6,202 bases of DNA from Bacillota bacterium (GTDB taxonomy: Bacteria; Bacillota_A; Clostridia; Clostridiales; Clostridiaceae), in NCBI GenBank assembly GCA_021780795.1, contig JAJXYA010000040.1, forward strand, positions 1 to 6,202. Reading direction: 5' to 3'. Made by a program: the position numbers and the translations under genes. This document shows, piece after piece, positions 1 to 5,474 of the stretch; position 1 is the first letter of the stretch, and each line of letters starts with the position of its first letter. The notes under the pieces are model-generated. The model had not been told where the DNA came from and did not search any database. It worked only from the letters and a program-made list of their open reading frames with translations.

Positions 1-1429
1 GAATTACTGGAAGTCCTGAAACAGCCTTTAAGGGAAGTCCTCCTTGAAGAGACAATTCATACCCACTAATTAGTGTACCCGGCGTTACATCTGGCAAGGC
101 CTCTTCTCCTATTTTTGATATATCAATTAAGGGATGTGTAAGATTTTTTAATGCTCCTGCAAGATTTTTTAAGTTGTTATTATTAAATTCATCATTATGA
201 ATATAAAACCAAGTATTAACACAACTATTTTCTGTAGATGAGTTTTCCCCCATCATTAAGGCCTTATAAGTATTAGCCGCTATTTTAGAGATGGATGCAT
301 CCTTTGAAATGAAATATGAGGCACAATTCCACATTCCCAGTTCCTCACACCTTTTAATCCTCTTTAGCTGGTCATCAATTCTCTCTAGAAGCTTTGTTAT
401 TGATTTATTTTCAAAGGATACTTGAAAATTTGAACTGCTTCCTTTTGTTGAGGATTCTGACTTATTTTCTTGTTTAGAGGTTGAATTTGTATTTGTTTCT
501 CCAGCTGTATTTGACAAACCTTCATTTAATGATGATGATACACTTTTACTACTACCTGAACCAAGGGACCCTCCAAAAATTTGTGCAAAAGTAGAGGTTA
601 TTATATTTCTTCTTTTATTATCTGATATTGCAGAACTATTTGACGTAGAATTACTATAACTTTGCGTATTAGATAGGCTTTCACTTAGACTCTCTGTTAT
701 ACTGTTTGCCCAGCCTTCTGTAACTGAATTGCTTTCATTAAACCCATAACTTATCTGAGTATTAGCTAAGGGACTTATCTCTGTATACAATTCTTCATAA
801 GCTGTCCTTATATTATTAAACACATCTCTTTGGATTGGATTGGCAACTAAAATGGAAAAGTACTCTTCTCCTTTCATAGTATCAATAAGTTTCTCTAACC
901 CTTGAACAAATTTGTCCTTATTTTCATCCTTTAAAGATGCAACTCCTGATACCGAAGATATTGCTTGAGGTATATCATAAGTTGAGCTAAATAGCTCATT
1001 AATTAAATTTTTACAGCAGGTATTTTTCACATTCTCTATATCACTTCCAGGAAAATTTCCTAAAAAAGATTTTGTTAATGCTATATAATTTTGTGCACTA
1101 TACTGCTCTTCTTTTGCCCTGGTACCTATATAAAATTCAACACCCTTTTTATTGCTTATTAAGAGTAGAATCAAAGAATCCTCGGTCTCCGCTAATACAT
1201 TATAAACATTTGATAACTTATTTATAACGCTTTCGTTTTTGTCATAAACCATTTTATTAATCTTTGCTAATCTAACATATTTGCTTATATCATTATTTAT
1301 TAATTCCTCAGGTTTTTTAACCTTATAATCACTTAATTTATTCATGTAACTTTTCATAATAAAGCTATCTACTAAACCATATATATTTATTAACTTATCA
1401 TTATTGAAAACATTTTCTAAATAATTCAT
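1..1429 (-). CDS. G: probable HerA/FtsK-superfamily (DUF87-like) ATPase with Ser-rich insert, 3' end outside window
   Basis: The frame is open for 476 codons from ATG 1429 to the window edge with no stop. Visible layout: an alpha/beta N-terminal region (about 1-225) that includes EFYIGTRA (98-105) and GNFPGS (124-129); a low-complexity Ser/Thr/Asn region (about 231-340); then THPLIDIS (431-438), TPGTLISGYEL (449-459) and LPLKAVSGLPVI (465-476). From memory this order of motifs is typical of the region ahead of the Walker A P-loop in HerA-like DUF87 ATP-binding proteins; the P-loop itself would lie beyond the left edge and is not seen. Such proteins are hexameric NTP-driven DNA pumps or relatives. 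The start is supported by a GGGG ribosome site at 1436-1439, six bases upstream. The gene begins one base after the stop of F, so it is very likely translationally coupled to it. It is the last visible gene of the operon. The family call is moderately sure, the reading frame very sure. Confidence 0.8.
   Translation of the reverse strand, partial: MNYLENVFNNDKLINIYGLVDSFIMKSYMNKLSDYKVKKPEELINNDISKYVRLAKINKMVYDKNESVINKLSNVYNVLAETEDSLILLLISNKKGVEFYIGTRAKEEQYSAQNYIALTKSFLGNFPGSDIENVKNTCCKNLINELFSSTYDIPQAISSVSGVASLKDENKDKFVQGLEKLIDTMKGEEYFSILVANPIQRDVFNNIRTAYEELYTEISPLANTQISYGFNESNSVTEGWANSITESLSESLSNTQSYSNSTSNSSAISDNKRRNIITSTFAQIFGGSLGSGSSKSVSSSLNEGLSNTAGETNTNSTSKQENKSESSTKGSSSNFQVSFENKSITKLLERIDDQLKRIKRCEELGMWNCASYFISKDASISKIAANTYKALMMGENSSTENSCVNTWFYIHNDEFNNNNLKNLAGALKNLTHPLIDISKIGEEALPDVTPGTLISGYELSLQGGLPLKAVSGLPVI
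410..739 (-). other. Ser/Thr/Asn-rich low-complexity segment inside G
   Basis: This segment encodes residues 231-340 of gene G. I count about 33 Ser and 11 Thr in 110 residues, many alternating with other residues (for example ESLSESLSNTQSYSNSTS), with a more ordered stretch around residues 272-287 in the middle. Alternating Ser patterns of this kind suit an extended or beta-hairpin insert or a flexible linker. As I recall, similar Ser-rich inserts occur in other HerA-like ATPases at this place, just before the nucleotide-binding core. The reading frame stays open throughout and I see no sign of a frameshift. Confidence 0.7.
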
Positions 1430-1430
1430 C

Positions 1431-2339
1431 TTATTCCCCACTTAATAAAGTTTTAATTATTAAAACATCGTTTTCACCTAATACTTTCATAATATCTGTT
1501 GGTAATAATAAACATCCAATTATTCTACCATAAAGCATATTCTTGCCTTGCATTTTATAAACCATTTTACCATCAGAATCTACTATTATTTGCTCAATGC
1601 GAAATCTAATTCCTCTTACTTGTTTAATCATTCTTTCAATTTTTATTATGGAACAATACTGTTCATTTTTTATTTGGCATACCTTGTTTAAAAATTCTAA
1701 AAGGTTTTGCAATGAGAGTTTTTCTACTGTTTCTGTAAAAATGTACTCACCTTTTTCTGTCTTATCCGTTTCTTTTCTTTTTTCTATTATAAAAAATTTT
1801 TCTCCTGAAACTATTATTACATTTTGTTCTTGTTTTTTTGCCTCCTGCTTAATTTCTTTCTGCTCTAATGGCACTTTTATAATTTCTTCCGCAGCTTTAT
1901 CTTCCCTTTTTATACCACGAGCTCCTTCTACCTCTTTATTATAATTATCTTCTTTAAAATCTATCTGATTTCCCTTATGCTCATTATGTTTAAAGCTACT
2001 GTTCTCTTTTTCATTTAAGTCATTATCTATTTCCTCTTTTAGAGGATTTATAAATTTTTCTCTTTCTACCTTTATAACCTTTATTGTACCTACATTATTT
2101 TTTTCTACTTCCCTTGAGATAAGTTCATAGTCTTCAATATTTCCGTAAAATTCAATAGTAAATTCATCATCATTAAGTTCTAACATTAATATGGGAATTA
2201 AATCCTGAACCCAAGCTATTAATTCACTCTTCATATACTTATATAATTTGCTTGAATATTTAATTAGCTCTTCATTACAGTAAATAAGCGTACCTCTAGT
2301 TTTAAGCTTTTCCTTACTGTAATCTATATATATAATCAT
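1431..2339 (-). CDS. F: unrecognised 302-aa two-domain protein sharing its C-terminal domain with gene C
   Basis: I do not recognise this protein. It has three parts. The first (about 1-92) is an alpha/beta N-terminal domain with a hydrophobic helix around 41-54 and the segment DDEFTIEFYGNIEDYELI (57-74). The second (about 93-176) is a highly charged Lys/Glu/Asp-rich linker. The third is a C-terminal domain (about 177-302). Residues 205-298 of the last part align with the C-terminal 93 residues of gene C with at most one gap near the end; both have a KL-x-L motif, a Cys, R-(I/V)-EQI, D-x5-VY and LG. There is no signal peptide or clear membrane span, so it is probably cytoplasmic. A GAGGTG ribosome site (2344-2349) supports the ATG at 2339. 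Gene E ends 16 bases upstream and gene G starts one base after the stop. Being next to G, and sharing a domain with C next to the AAA+ gene, suggests an adaptor or scaffold role; that is inference. Confidence 0.88.
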   Translation of the reverse strand: MIIYIDYSKEKLKTRGTLIYCNEELIKYSSKLYKYMKSELIAWVQDLIPILMLELNDDEFTIEFYGNIEDYELISREVEKNNVGTIKVIKVEREKFINPLKEEIDNDLNEKENSSFKHNEHKGNQIDFKEDNYNKEVEGARGIKREDKAAEEIIKVPLEQKEIKQEAKKQEQNVIIVSGEKFFIIEKRKETDKTEKGEYIFTETVEKLSLQNLLEFLNKVCQIKNEQYCSIIKIERMIKQVRGIRFRIEQIIVDSDGKMVYKMQGKNMLYGRIIGCLLLPTDIMKVLGENDVLIIKTLLSGE

Positions 2340-2355
2340 ATATCACCTCTAACCC

Positions 2356-2817
2356 TTAATCAAAAATTGGATCAACGGTTTTTTTAGATGCAATTCTACA
2401 AGCTCCATTTGTATTTCTTGCTGCTTCTAATACACTATCACCTAGGCTACTTATTTCTTTTATATTAATTGCTTGAACTGAACTTTCAAGAATTTCTCCC
2501 GTCTTTGTATTTCTACATAGCACAAGACCTTCTTGTTCAAAATCAATAGTTGCTACACCTGCGTCCTTTTGCAGTTCAGTGAAGAGCTCTGAAAATTCAG
2601 GGGATATTGTTATTTTACCATTCTCTACCCTTGCAAATACTATACACCATACTTCCACAACTCCATCAATTATATAATCAATTATAGTTTCATATAACTT
2701 AAATACTGTACTAACAATGCTTACAGCAACTTTTATTATTCGTTTAAAAAGCTCAACAAAAAATCCTCCTAGCTTTTTAAAGAAATCTATAACACTCTTT
2801 ATAATACCTGATGCCAT
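2356..2817 (-). CDS. E: unrecognised 153-aa protein with long amphipathic N-terminal helix region
   Basis: No family is recognised. Residues 4-50 form a run of hydrophobic pairs spaced by Lys, Glu, Ser or Asp (GIIKSVIDFFKK, then FFVELFKRIIKVAVSIV and IIDYII). This pattern predicts amphipathic helices lying on, or oligomerising at, a membrane rather than a clean transmembrane span. Residues 53-153 look like a small alpha/beta domain, with strands near 53-64 and 88-101, the turn CRNTKTGEIL (101-110) and Cys at 58, 101 and 140. There is no cleavable signal peptide. The ATG shares its A with the TAA stop of the AAA+ gene D (TAATG), and a GGGGGTG ribosome site lies inside the end of D, so E is almost surely translationally coupled to D and perhaps made in a fixed ratio with it. 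The N-terminus faintly recalls pore-forming peptides, but a small separate toxin is not supported because the frame continues into a folded domain. Confidence 0.85.
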   Translation of the reverse strand: MASGIIKSVIDFFKKLGGFFVELFKRIIKVAVSIVSTVFKLYETIIDYIIDGVVEVWCIVFARVENGKITISPEFSELFTELQKDAGVATIDFEQEGLVLCRNTKTGEILESSVQAINIKEISSLGDSVLEAARNTNGACRIASKKTVDPIFD

Positions 2818-4124
2818 TATCTTTCACCCCCTATATCCAGCTCTGAAAATTCACCACTTTTAACCTGTTTATTTATATATGCCTCGAATTTTTGTGTATT
2901 TTCCTTATTATTTAAAGAATTTGTTTCATGTTGAGATGTTGTATACTCCTTTGCGCCTCTTAACTTCTTTCGTTCCTCCTCAATGTATTCACTGGCTTTA
3001 AATATATCCTTTTGGCACACATAATTACCATGGTTAACTGCTACAGTAACACAAGCCTTAACCACAGCATTTTTGATATCTCTCCCACAGAACCCCTGAA
3101 ATCGTTCTGCTAACGTTTTTGTATTAATATCCGAGGCCAGTGGTATTGAAGGTATTAAATGCATCTCCCATATTCTTTTTCTAGTTGCCACATCAGGTAA
3201 AGAAAATTCTACATTTTGCACCCTAGTTTCAAATGCATAATCATAATTAGTCACTAAATTTGTAGCAAAAATAACTATGCCTTTAAACTTTTCCATACAT
3301 ATTAGTAATTGACTTCTCATTGAATTAATTGCCTGTTCTGAGCCTTGTGTTACATTTAATAACCTTTTTGAAAGCAGTGAATCAGCTTCATCAATAAACA
3401 AAATCGCATTATTCTTCTCTGCTGCATAAAATAACGCCTCTACATTTTTAGGACCTTCTCCATGATATTTACTTTCAATTTGTGCATAACTTGCAACAAT
3501 TATTTTTTTATTTAATTTAGAAGCTATTGCATGAGCTGCCATAGTTTTTCCTGTTCCTGGTGGACCATAAAAATTTAAAGCTGATCTTGGGTATGGTTCT
3601 ACTTTCTTAAGGCCCCAATTTTCAAAAACTATTTTCTCCACATTTAGTATGTTTATAGCGCTTTCTAATTCCTCTAGTACAGCTTTAGGTAATATAACTC
3701 TTTCAAAATTGTATAATGGATTTACAGCCTCATATTGTAATGATTTAGTTTCTTTTGAATCCTCCATATTTTCTACCCTATCTTGTGGAATATTTTCCTG
3801 TAGCTCCTGACTACTTGTATCTTCTTTTATTACAAAATTAATACTTTCCCTAATTTGTATATATTGATTTAATCTATTCAGAATAAGTGTTGATATGGTT
3901 TGCTTATTATTTTTTATAAAACTTTTATCTTCAATTTTGCTTAATTCTATTGTTAATTTCCGTGCCCCATCTCTAAATAATATTTCTACTTCTTTAGTAG
4001 TAGCTTCTATCCTATATCTTTTATACAAATTCTCGAATATATCAAACTTTATTTCATTTATGCAATGGAATTTATCATCATCATTAATTCTTAAATACCC
4101 ATTGAATAATATTCTTATGAGCAT
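2817..4124 (-). CDS. D: classical AAA+ ATPase (Vps4/FtsH/SpoVK-like clade)
   Basis: This 435-aa protein carries one complete AAA+ module. It shows Walker A GPPGTGKT (187-194), a pore-loop-like KYHGEG (219-224), Walker B ILFIDEAD (241-248, with D245 and E246), sensor 1 FATN (286-289), a candidate arginine finger R301 in AFETRVQ, and a sensor-2 region GFCGRDIKNAV (344-354). All key catalytic residues are present, so it should hydrolyse ATP and act as a ring-shaped remodeller that threads or disassembles protein partners. The N-terminal domain (about 1-100) is not recognised and probably binds substrate or a partner. Residues 101-135 are a Glu/Gln/Ser-rich linker. The tail after about 385 is charged and looks disordered (KKLRGAKEY, NSLNNKENTQK) with a final short helix. 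No protease domain or membrane span is visible, so it is not FtsH. A GGGGAGGG ribosome site (about 4133-4140) supports the start. It lies between C and E, 15 bases after C and overlapping E by one base. The cognate substrate is unknown; neighbours C, E and F are the obvious candidates. Confidence 0.95.
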   Translation of the reverse strand: MLIRILFNGYLRINDDDKFHCINEIKFDIFENLYKRYRIEATTKEVEILFRDGARKLTIELSKIEDKSFIKNNKQTISTLILNRLNQYIQIRESINFVIKEDTSSQELQENIPQDRVENMEDSKETKSLQYEAVNPLYNFERVILPKAVLEELESAINILNVEKIVFENWGLKKVEPYPRSALNFYGPPGTGKTMAAHAIASKLNKKIIVASYAQIESKYHGEGPKNVEALFYAAEKNNAILFIDEADSLLSKRLLNVTQGSEQAINSMRSQLLICMEKFKGIVIFATNLVTNYDYAFETRVQNVEFSLPDVATRKRIWEMHLIPSIPLASDINTKTLAERFQGFCGRDIKNAVVKACVTVAVNHGNYVCQKDIFKASEYIEEERKKLRGAKEYTTSQHETNSLNNKENTQKFEAYINKQVKSGEFSELDIGGER

Positions 4125-4139
4125 TAAATGTCCCTCCCC

Positions 4140-4523
4140 TTAAAGTTCAAATGTAACTGTTTCTTGATCTCCTAACATATTTTTCAAATCTTCATCCAGA
4201 CTATCAGCCAATACCACATTAGCATAAATTTCAGTTGCCTCTTCATTTGCATAAACAGGAACATTATTTATATCTGTAAAAATCTGTTCTACCCTATAAC
4301 ACTCTTTACCAATTACTTTTTTTACATTTGATATAGAAATAACGCATCTACGTATATTTTTATCCATTTCTAATGCATTACCTAAAGTTCTGCTTAAATC
4401 CTTTAACGTCAATTTTTTTACTCTTGTAAATCCTTTCTTCTTCATTTTTTCTATATTACTCATTTGAAGTTCTCTATTTATTTCTCTTTCTCTATCTCTT
4501 ATTCTTTCACTTAAACTTTTCAT
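4140..4523 (-). CDS. C: unrecognised 127-aa protein, paralogous to the C-terminal domain of F
   Basis: I chose the ATG at 4523 because a GGAGG (4529-4533) lies five bases upstream. The longer in-frame start at 4547 would overlap gene B and lacks a comparable site. The first 33 residues are a highly charged, probably coiled helix rich in Arg and Glu (SERIRDREREINRELQ). Residues 35-127 align with residues 205-298 of F almost without gaps: V-x-KL-x-L, a Cys at the same place, R-(I/V)-EQI, D-x5-VY and LG are shared. The fold is not recognised but reads as alpha/beta. No membrane span or signal peptide is seen, so the protein is probably cytoplasmic. It sits 17 bases after B and 15 bases before the AAA+ gene D, which makes it a good candidate partner or substrate of D. 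Function unknown. Confidence 0.85.
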   Translation of the reverse strand: MKSLSERIRDREREINRELQMSNIEKMKKKGFTRVKKLTLKDLSRTLGNALEMDKNIRRCVISISNVKKVIGKECYRVEQIFTDINNVPVYANEEATEIYANVVLADSLDEDLKNMLGDQETVTFEL

Positions 4524-4528
4524 ATTAA

Positions 4529-4533
4529 CCTCC
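4529..4533 (-). promoter_or_regulatory. Ribosome binding site deciding the start of C
   Basis: A GGAGG core on the minus strand lies five bases before the ATG at 4523. It sits between the stop of B and this ATG, and rules in favour of a 127-aa protein rather than a 135-aa form that would overlap B by seven bases. Confidence 0.8.
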
Positions 4534-4540
4534 ATTTCCC

Positions 4541-4876
4541 TTAGCATGTAATTTTTAATCCCTCTTCAATGCTCTTTCTTAAATCAGAATTTATAGATTC
4601 AAATTTTATTTTTTTCGTATCAACTTTATTACCATTAGTTATTTCATAAAAATCAACGTCTACAACATTGTCATCTCTTATTTGGAATTTTGCTTCAAGC
4701 CTTGTATATAAGGAATCTATCTTATTCCCTTCCACTAATTTGTTCTTTAAGTTTGCCAAAGCTTCCTTTAAAGTATCAAAATTAAGATACTCTATAACAA
4801 TGGAAATAACAAAATAACTAACAACAGCTGCACCTAAGGCTATTAATCCACCTAAAATATATTCTTCTATTCCCAT
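4541..4876 (-). CDS. B: unrecognised 111-aa single-pass membrane protein
   Basis: Residues about 7-31 form one strong hydrophobic span (ILGGLIALGAAVVSYFVISI...) after only six N-terminal residues and with no obvious signal-peptidase site, so this is probably a signal anchor. A helical charged stretch follows (32-55), then a small beta-rich region (57-95) and a final helix ending in KITC. By the positive-inside rule the orientation is unclear: the short N-terminus carries Glu, and the first Lys residues lie after the span, which mildly favours a cytoplasmic C-terminal domain. The ATG at 4876 is preceded by GGAG (4883-4886) at six bases. Gene A ends 17 bases upstream and gene C starts 17 bases downstream. 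Its topology matches that of A, suggesting the two together hold the system at the membrane. No family recognised. Confidence 0.83.
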   Translation of the reverse strand: MGIEEYILGGLIALGAAVVSYFVISIVIEYLNFDTLKEALANLKNKLVEGNKIDSLYTRLEAKFQIRDDNVVDVDFYEITNGNKVDTKKIKFESINSDLRKSIEEGLKITC

Positions 4877-4893
4877 AATACACTCCGCCTCTA

Positions 4894-5346
4894 TTACTCA
4901 TATTTTTGATTCATAATTGTCATACCAACAGTATAGAACCTACCTTTTTCTAAAATTTCATGCAATTCATCCTCTACCACTTTATATTTTATTAAATTCA
5001 CCTTACTAATTTGTTTTTTCTCTTGATCAAATAAACATTGTATTAAAGTTGAGTATCCCTCTCCTAATTCTTCACCTTTTGAAAATCGTTTTATTTGTTT
5101 TTTTATATTTTCATCTATAATTTCAGGATTAATAACTGCATGTAATACCTCAGGATGTTCATTTATAAACCCCTTATTATTTAAATACCATTTTGCTAAC
5201 GTAGAAATATTTAGTTCTTCTACATTATCTCTGTCTAAGCTAGCTTTCTTTTCTTCACACTTTTTAAAATAAGCCCTTAGCACCATTAGTACTACCGCAC
5301 TCGTAGTTCCTATTGCCAATGAACCTATTAATTTTCTTAATGGCAT
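4894..5346 (-). CDS. A: unrecognised 150-aa membrane-anchored protein, first gene of the operon
   Basis: I chose the ATG at 5346. It has an AGGAGAGAGG ribosome site directly upstream, and the alternative in-frame ATGs at 5379 and 5373 lie in or next to the predicted -10 box, so they should not be on the transcript. The protein starts MPLRK, followed by a hydrophobic span (about residues 6-27) and positive residues on both sides (RK before; KK, KK after). There is no clear cleavage site, so it is probably a signal anchor. The rest (28-150) is mostly helical and charged, with a possible small domain near 112-145 (KVNLIKYKVVEDELHEILEK, then GRFYTVGMTIM). Its neighbours are the terminator of the aldo/keto reductase upstream and gene B 17 bases downstream. 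No family is recognised; a membrane tether or small receptor subunit fits the context, as inference. Confidence 0.83.
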   Translation of the reverse strand: MPLRKLIGSLAIGTTSAVVLMVLRAYFKKCEEKKASLDRDNVEELNISTLAKWYLNNKGFINEHPEVLHAVINPEIIDENIKKQIKRFSKGEELGEGYSTLIQCLFDQEKKQISKVNLIKYKVVEDELHEILEKGRFYTVGMTIMNQKYE

Positions 5347-5350
5347 TTTT

Positions 5351-5360
5351 CCTCTCTCCT
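5351..5360 (-). promoter_or_regulatory. Ribosome binding site deciding the start of A
   Basis: The minus strand reads AGGAGAGAGG, four bases before the ATG at 5346. The AGGAG half is nine bases from the start. No such site precedes the ATGs at 5379 or 5373, which supports the shorter 150-aa product. Confidence 0.75.
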
Positions 5361-5372
5361 TTTCATTAATCA

Positions 5373-5390
5373 TTACCATTATATGTAAAT
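5373..5390 (+). repeat. Copy 1 of an 18-bp near-repeat, over the -10 box of the operon promoter
   Basis: TTACCATTATATGTAAAT on the plus strand matches the 18 bases at 5442-5459 at 16 of 18 positions; the two differences are adjacent, in the centre. The copy has TTAC-N8-GTAA symmetry and covers the predicted -10 box. The similarity extends to the right, with GTTG followed by a T run and TTA in both copies. It may be a decayed duplicate of the terminator, an operator, or chance in AT-rich DNA. Confidence 0.5.
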
Positions 5391-5406
5391 CGTTGTTTTT
5401 TGTTAC
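5378..5406 (-). promoter_or_regulatory. Predicted sigma-A-type promoter of the seven-gene operon
   Basis: A perfect -10 box TATAAT (5378-5383) is preceded, at 17-base spacing, by GTAACA (5401-5406), which matches four of six bases of TTGACA. Transcription would start near 5371 and give a leader of about 25 bases before the ATG of gene A. This is the only gap between genes upstream of the run A to G, so it is the natural promoter for all of them. Prediction from sequence only. Confidence 0.6.
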
Positions 5407-5425
5407 TAAAAAACGCTGTAATTAT

Positions 5426-5473
5426 AAAAAAAGCAACTAATTTACCATTATCAGTAAATTAGTTGCTTTTTTT
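5426..5473 (-). terminator. Rho-independent terminator after the aldo/keto reductase gene
   Basis: Two arms of 20 bases (5426-5445 and 5454-5473) are perfectly complementary around an 8-base loop. On the minus strand the stem ends in a run of seven T, and it begins one base after the TAA of the reductase gene. The structure is symmetric (A run and T run), so it could also stop plus-strand transcription. It separates the metabolic gene from the operon that follows. Confidence 0.93.
5442..5459 (+). repeat. Copy 2 of the 18-bp near-repeat, at the apex of the terminator hairpin
   Basis: TTACCATTATCAGTAAAT forms the loop and upper stem of the terminator at 5426-5473. It pairs with copy 1 at 5373-5390, 69 bases away in direct orientation. 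Confidence 0.5.
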
Positions 5474-5474
5474 A

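Noticed and set aside
525..545. Short GAT/TCA repeat as a phase-variable microsatellite in G
   Set aside because: There are only about three repeat units, and they are a codon-length repeat that would not shift the frame. It is expected in a Ser-rich coding stretch.
1597..1944. Plus-strand open frame of 115 codons
   Set aside because: It lies wholly inside gene F on the other strand, covers the part encoding its charged linker, has Phe/Ser/Ile-rich composition typical of an antisense shadow, and shows no ribosome site that would favour it over F.
2665..2817. Separate bacteriocin or toxin peptide at the start of E
   Set aside because: The amphipathic stretch continues in frame into a 100-residue domain with no stop, no leader motif and no immunity gene, so a free peptide is not supported.
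3895..4143. Plus-strand open frame of 82 codons
   Set aside because: It is antisense to the start of the AAA+ gene D, whose frame is proven by its motifs. The hydrophobic translation is what antisense of AT-rich coding sequence gives.
4541..4876. Possible third copy of the C/F shared domain in gene B
   Set aside because: Only a short likeness (S-x3-DL-K/R near the C-terminus) is visible and the Cys, R-x-EQI and VY marks are missing, so I do not claim homology.
5347..5379. Longer N-terminus for gene A starting at 5379
   Set aside because: This ATG falls inside the predicted -10 box, upstream of the likely transcript start, and lacks a ribosome site. The ATG at 5346 has a strong one.
1..5406. 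Contractile injection system, phage or conjugation cluster
   Set aside because: A AAA+ ATPase and a HerA-like ATPase could fit such systems, but no tail, sheath, baseplate, relaxase, coupling-protein or pilus gene is visible in the window.
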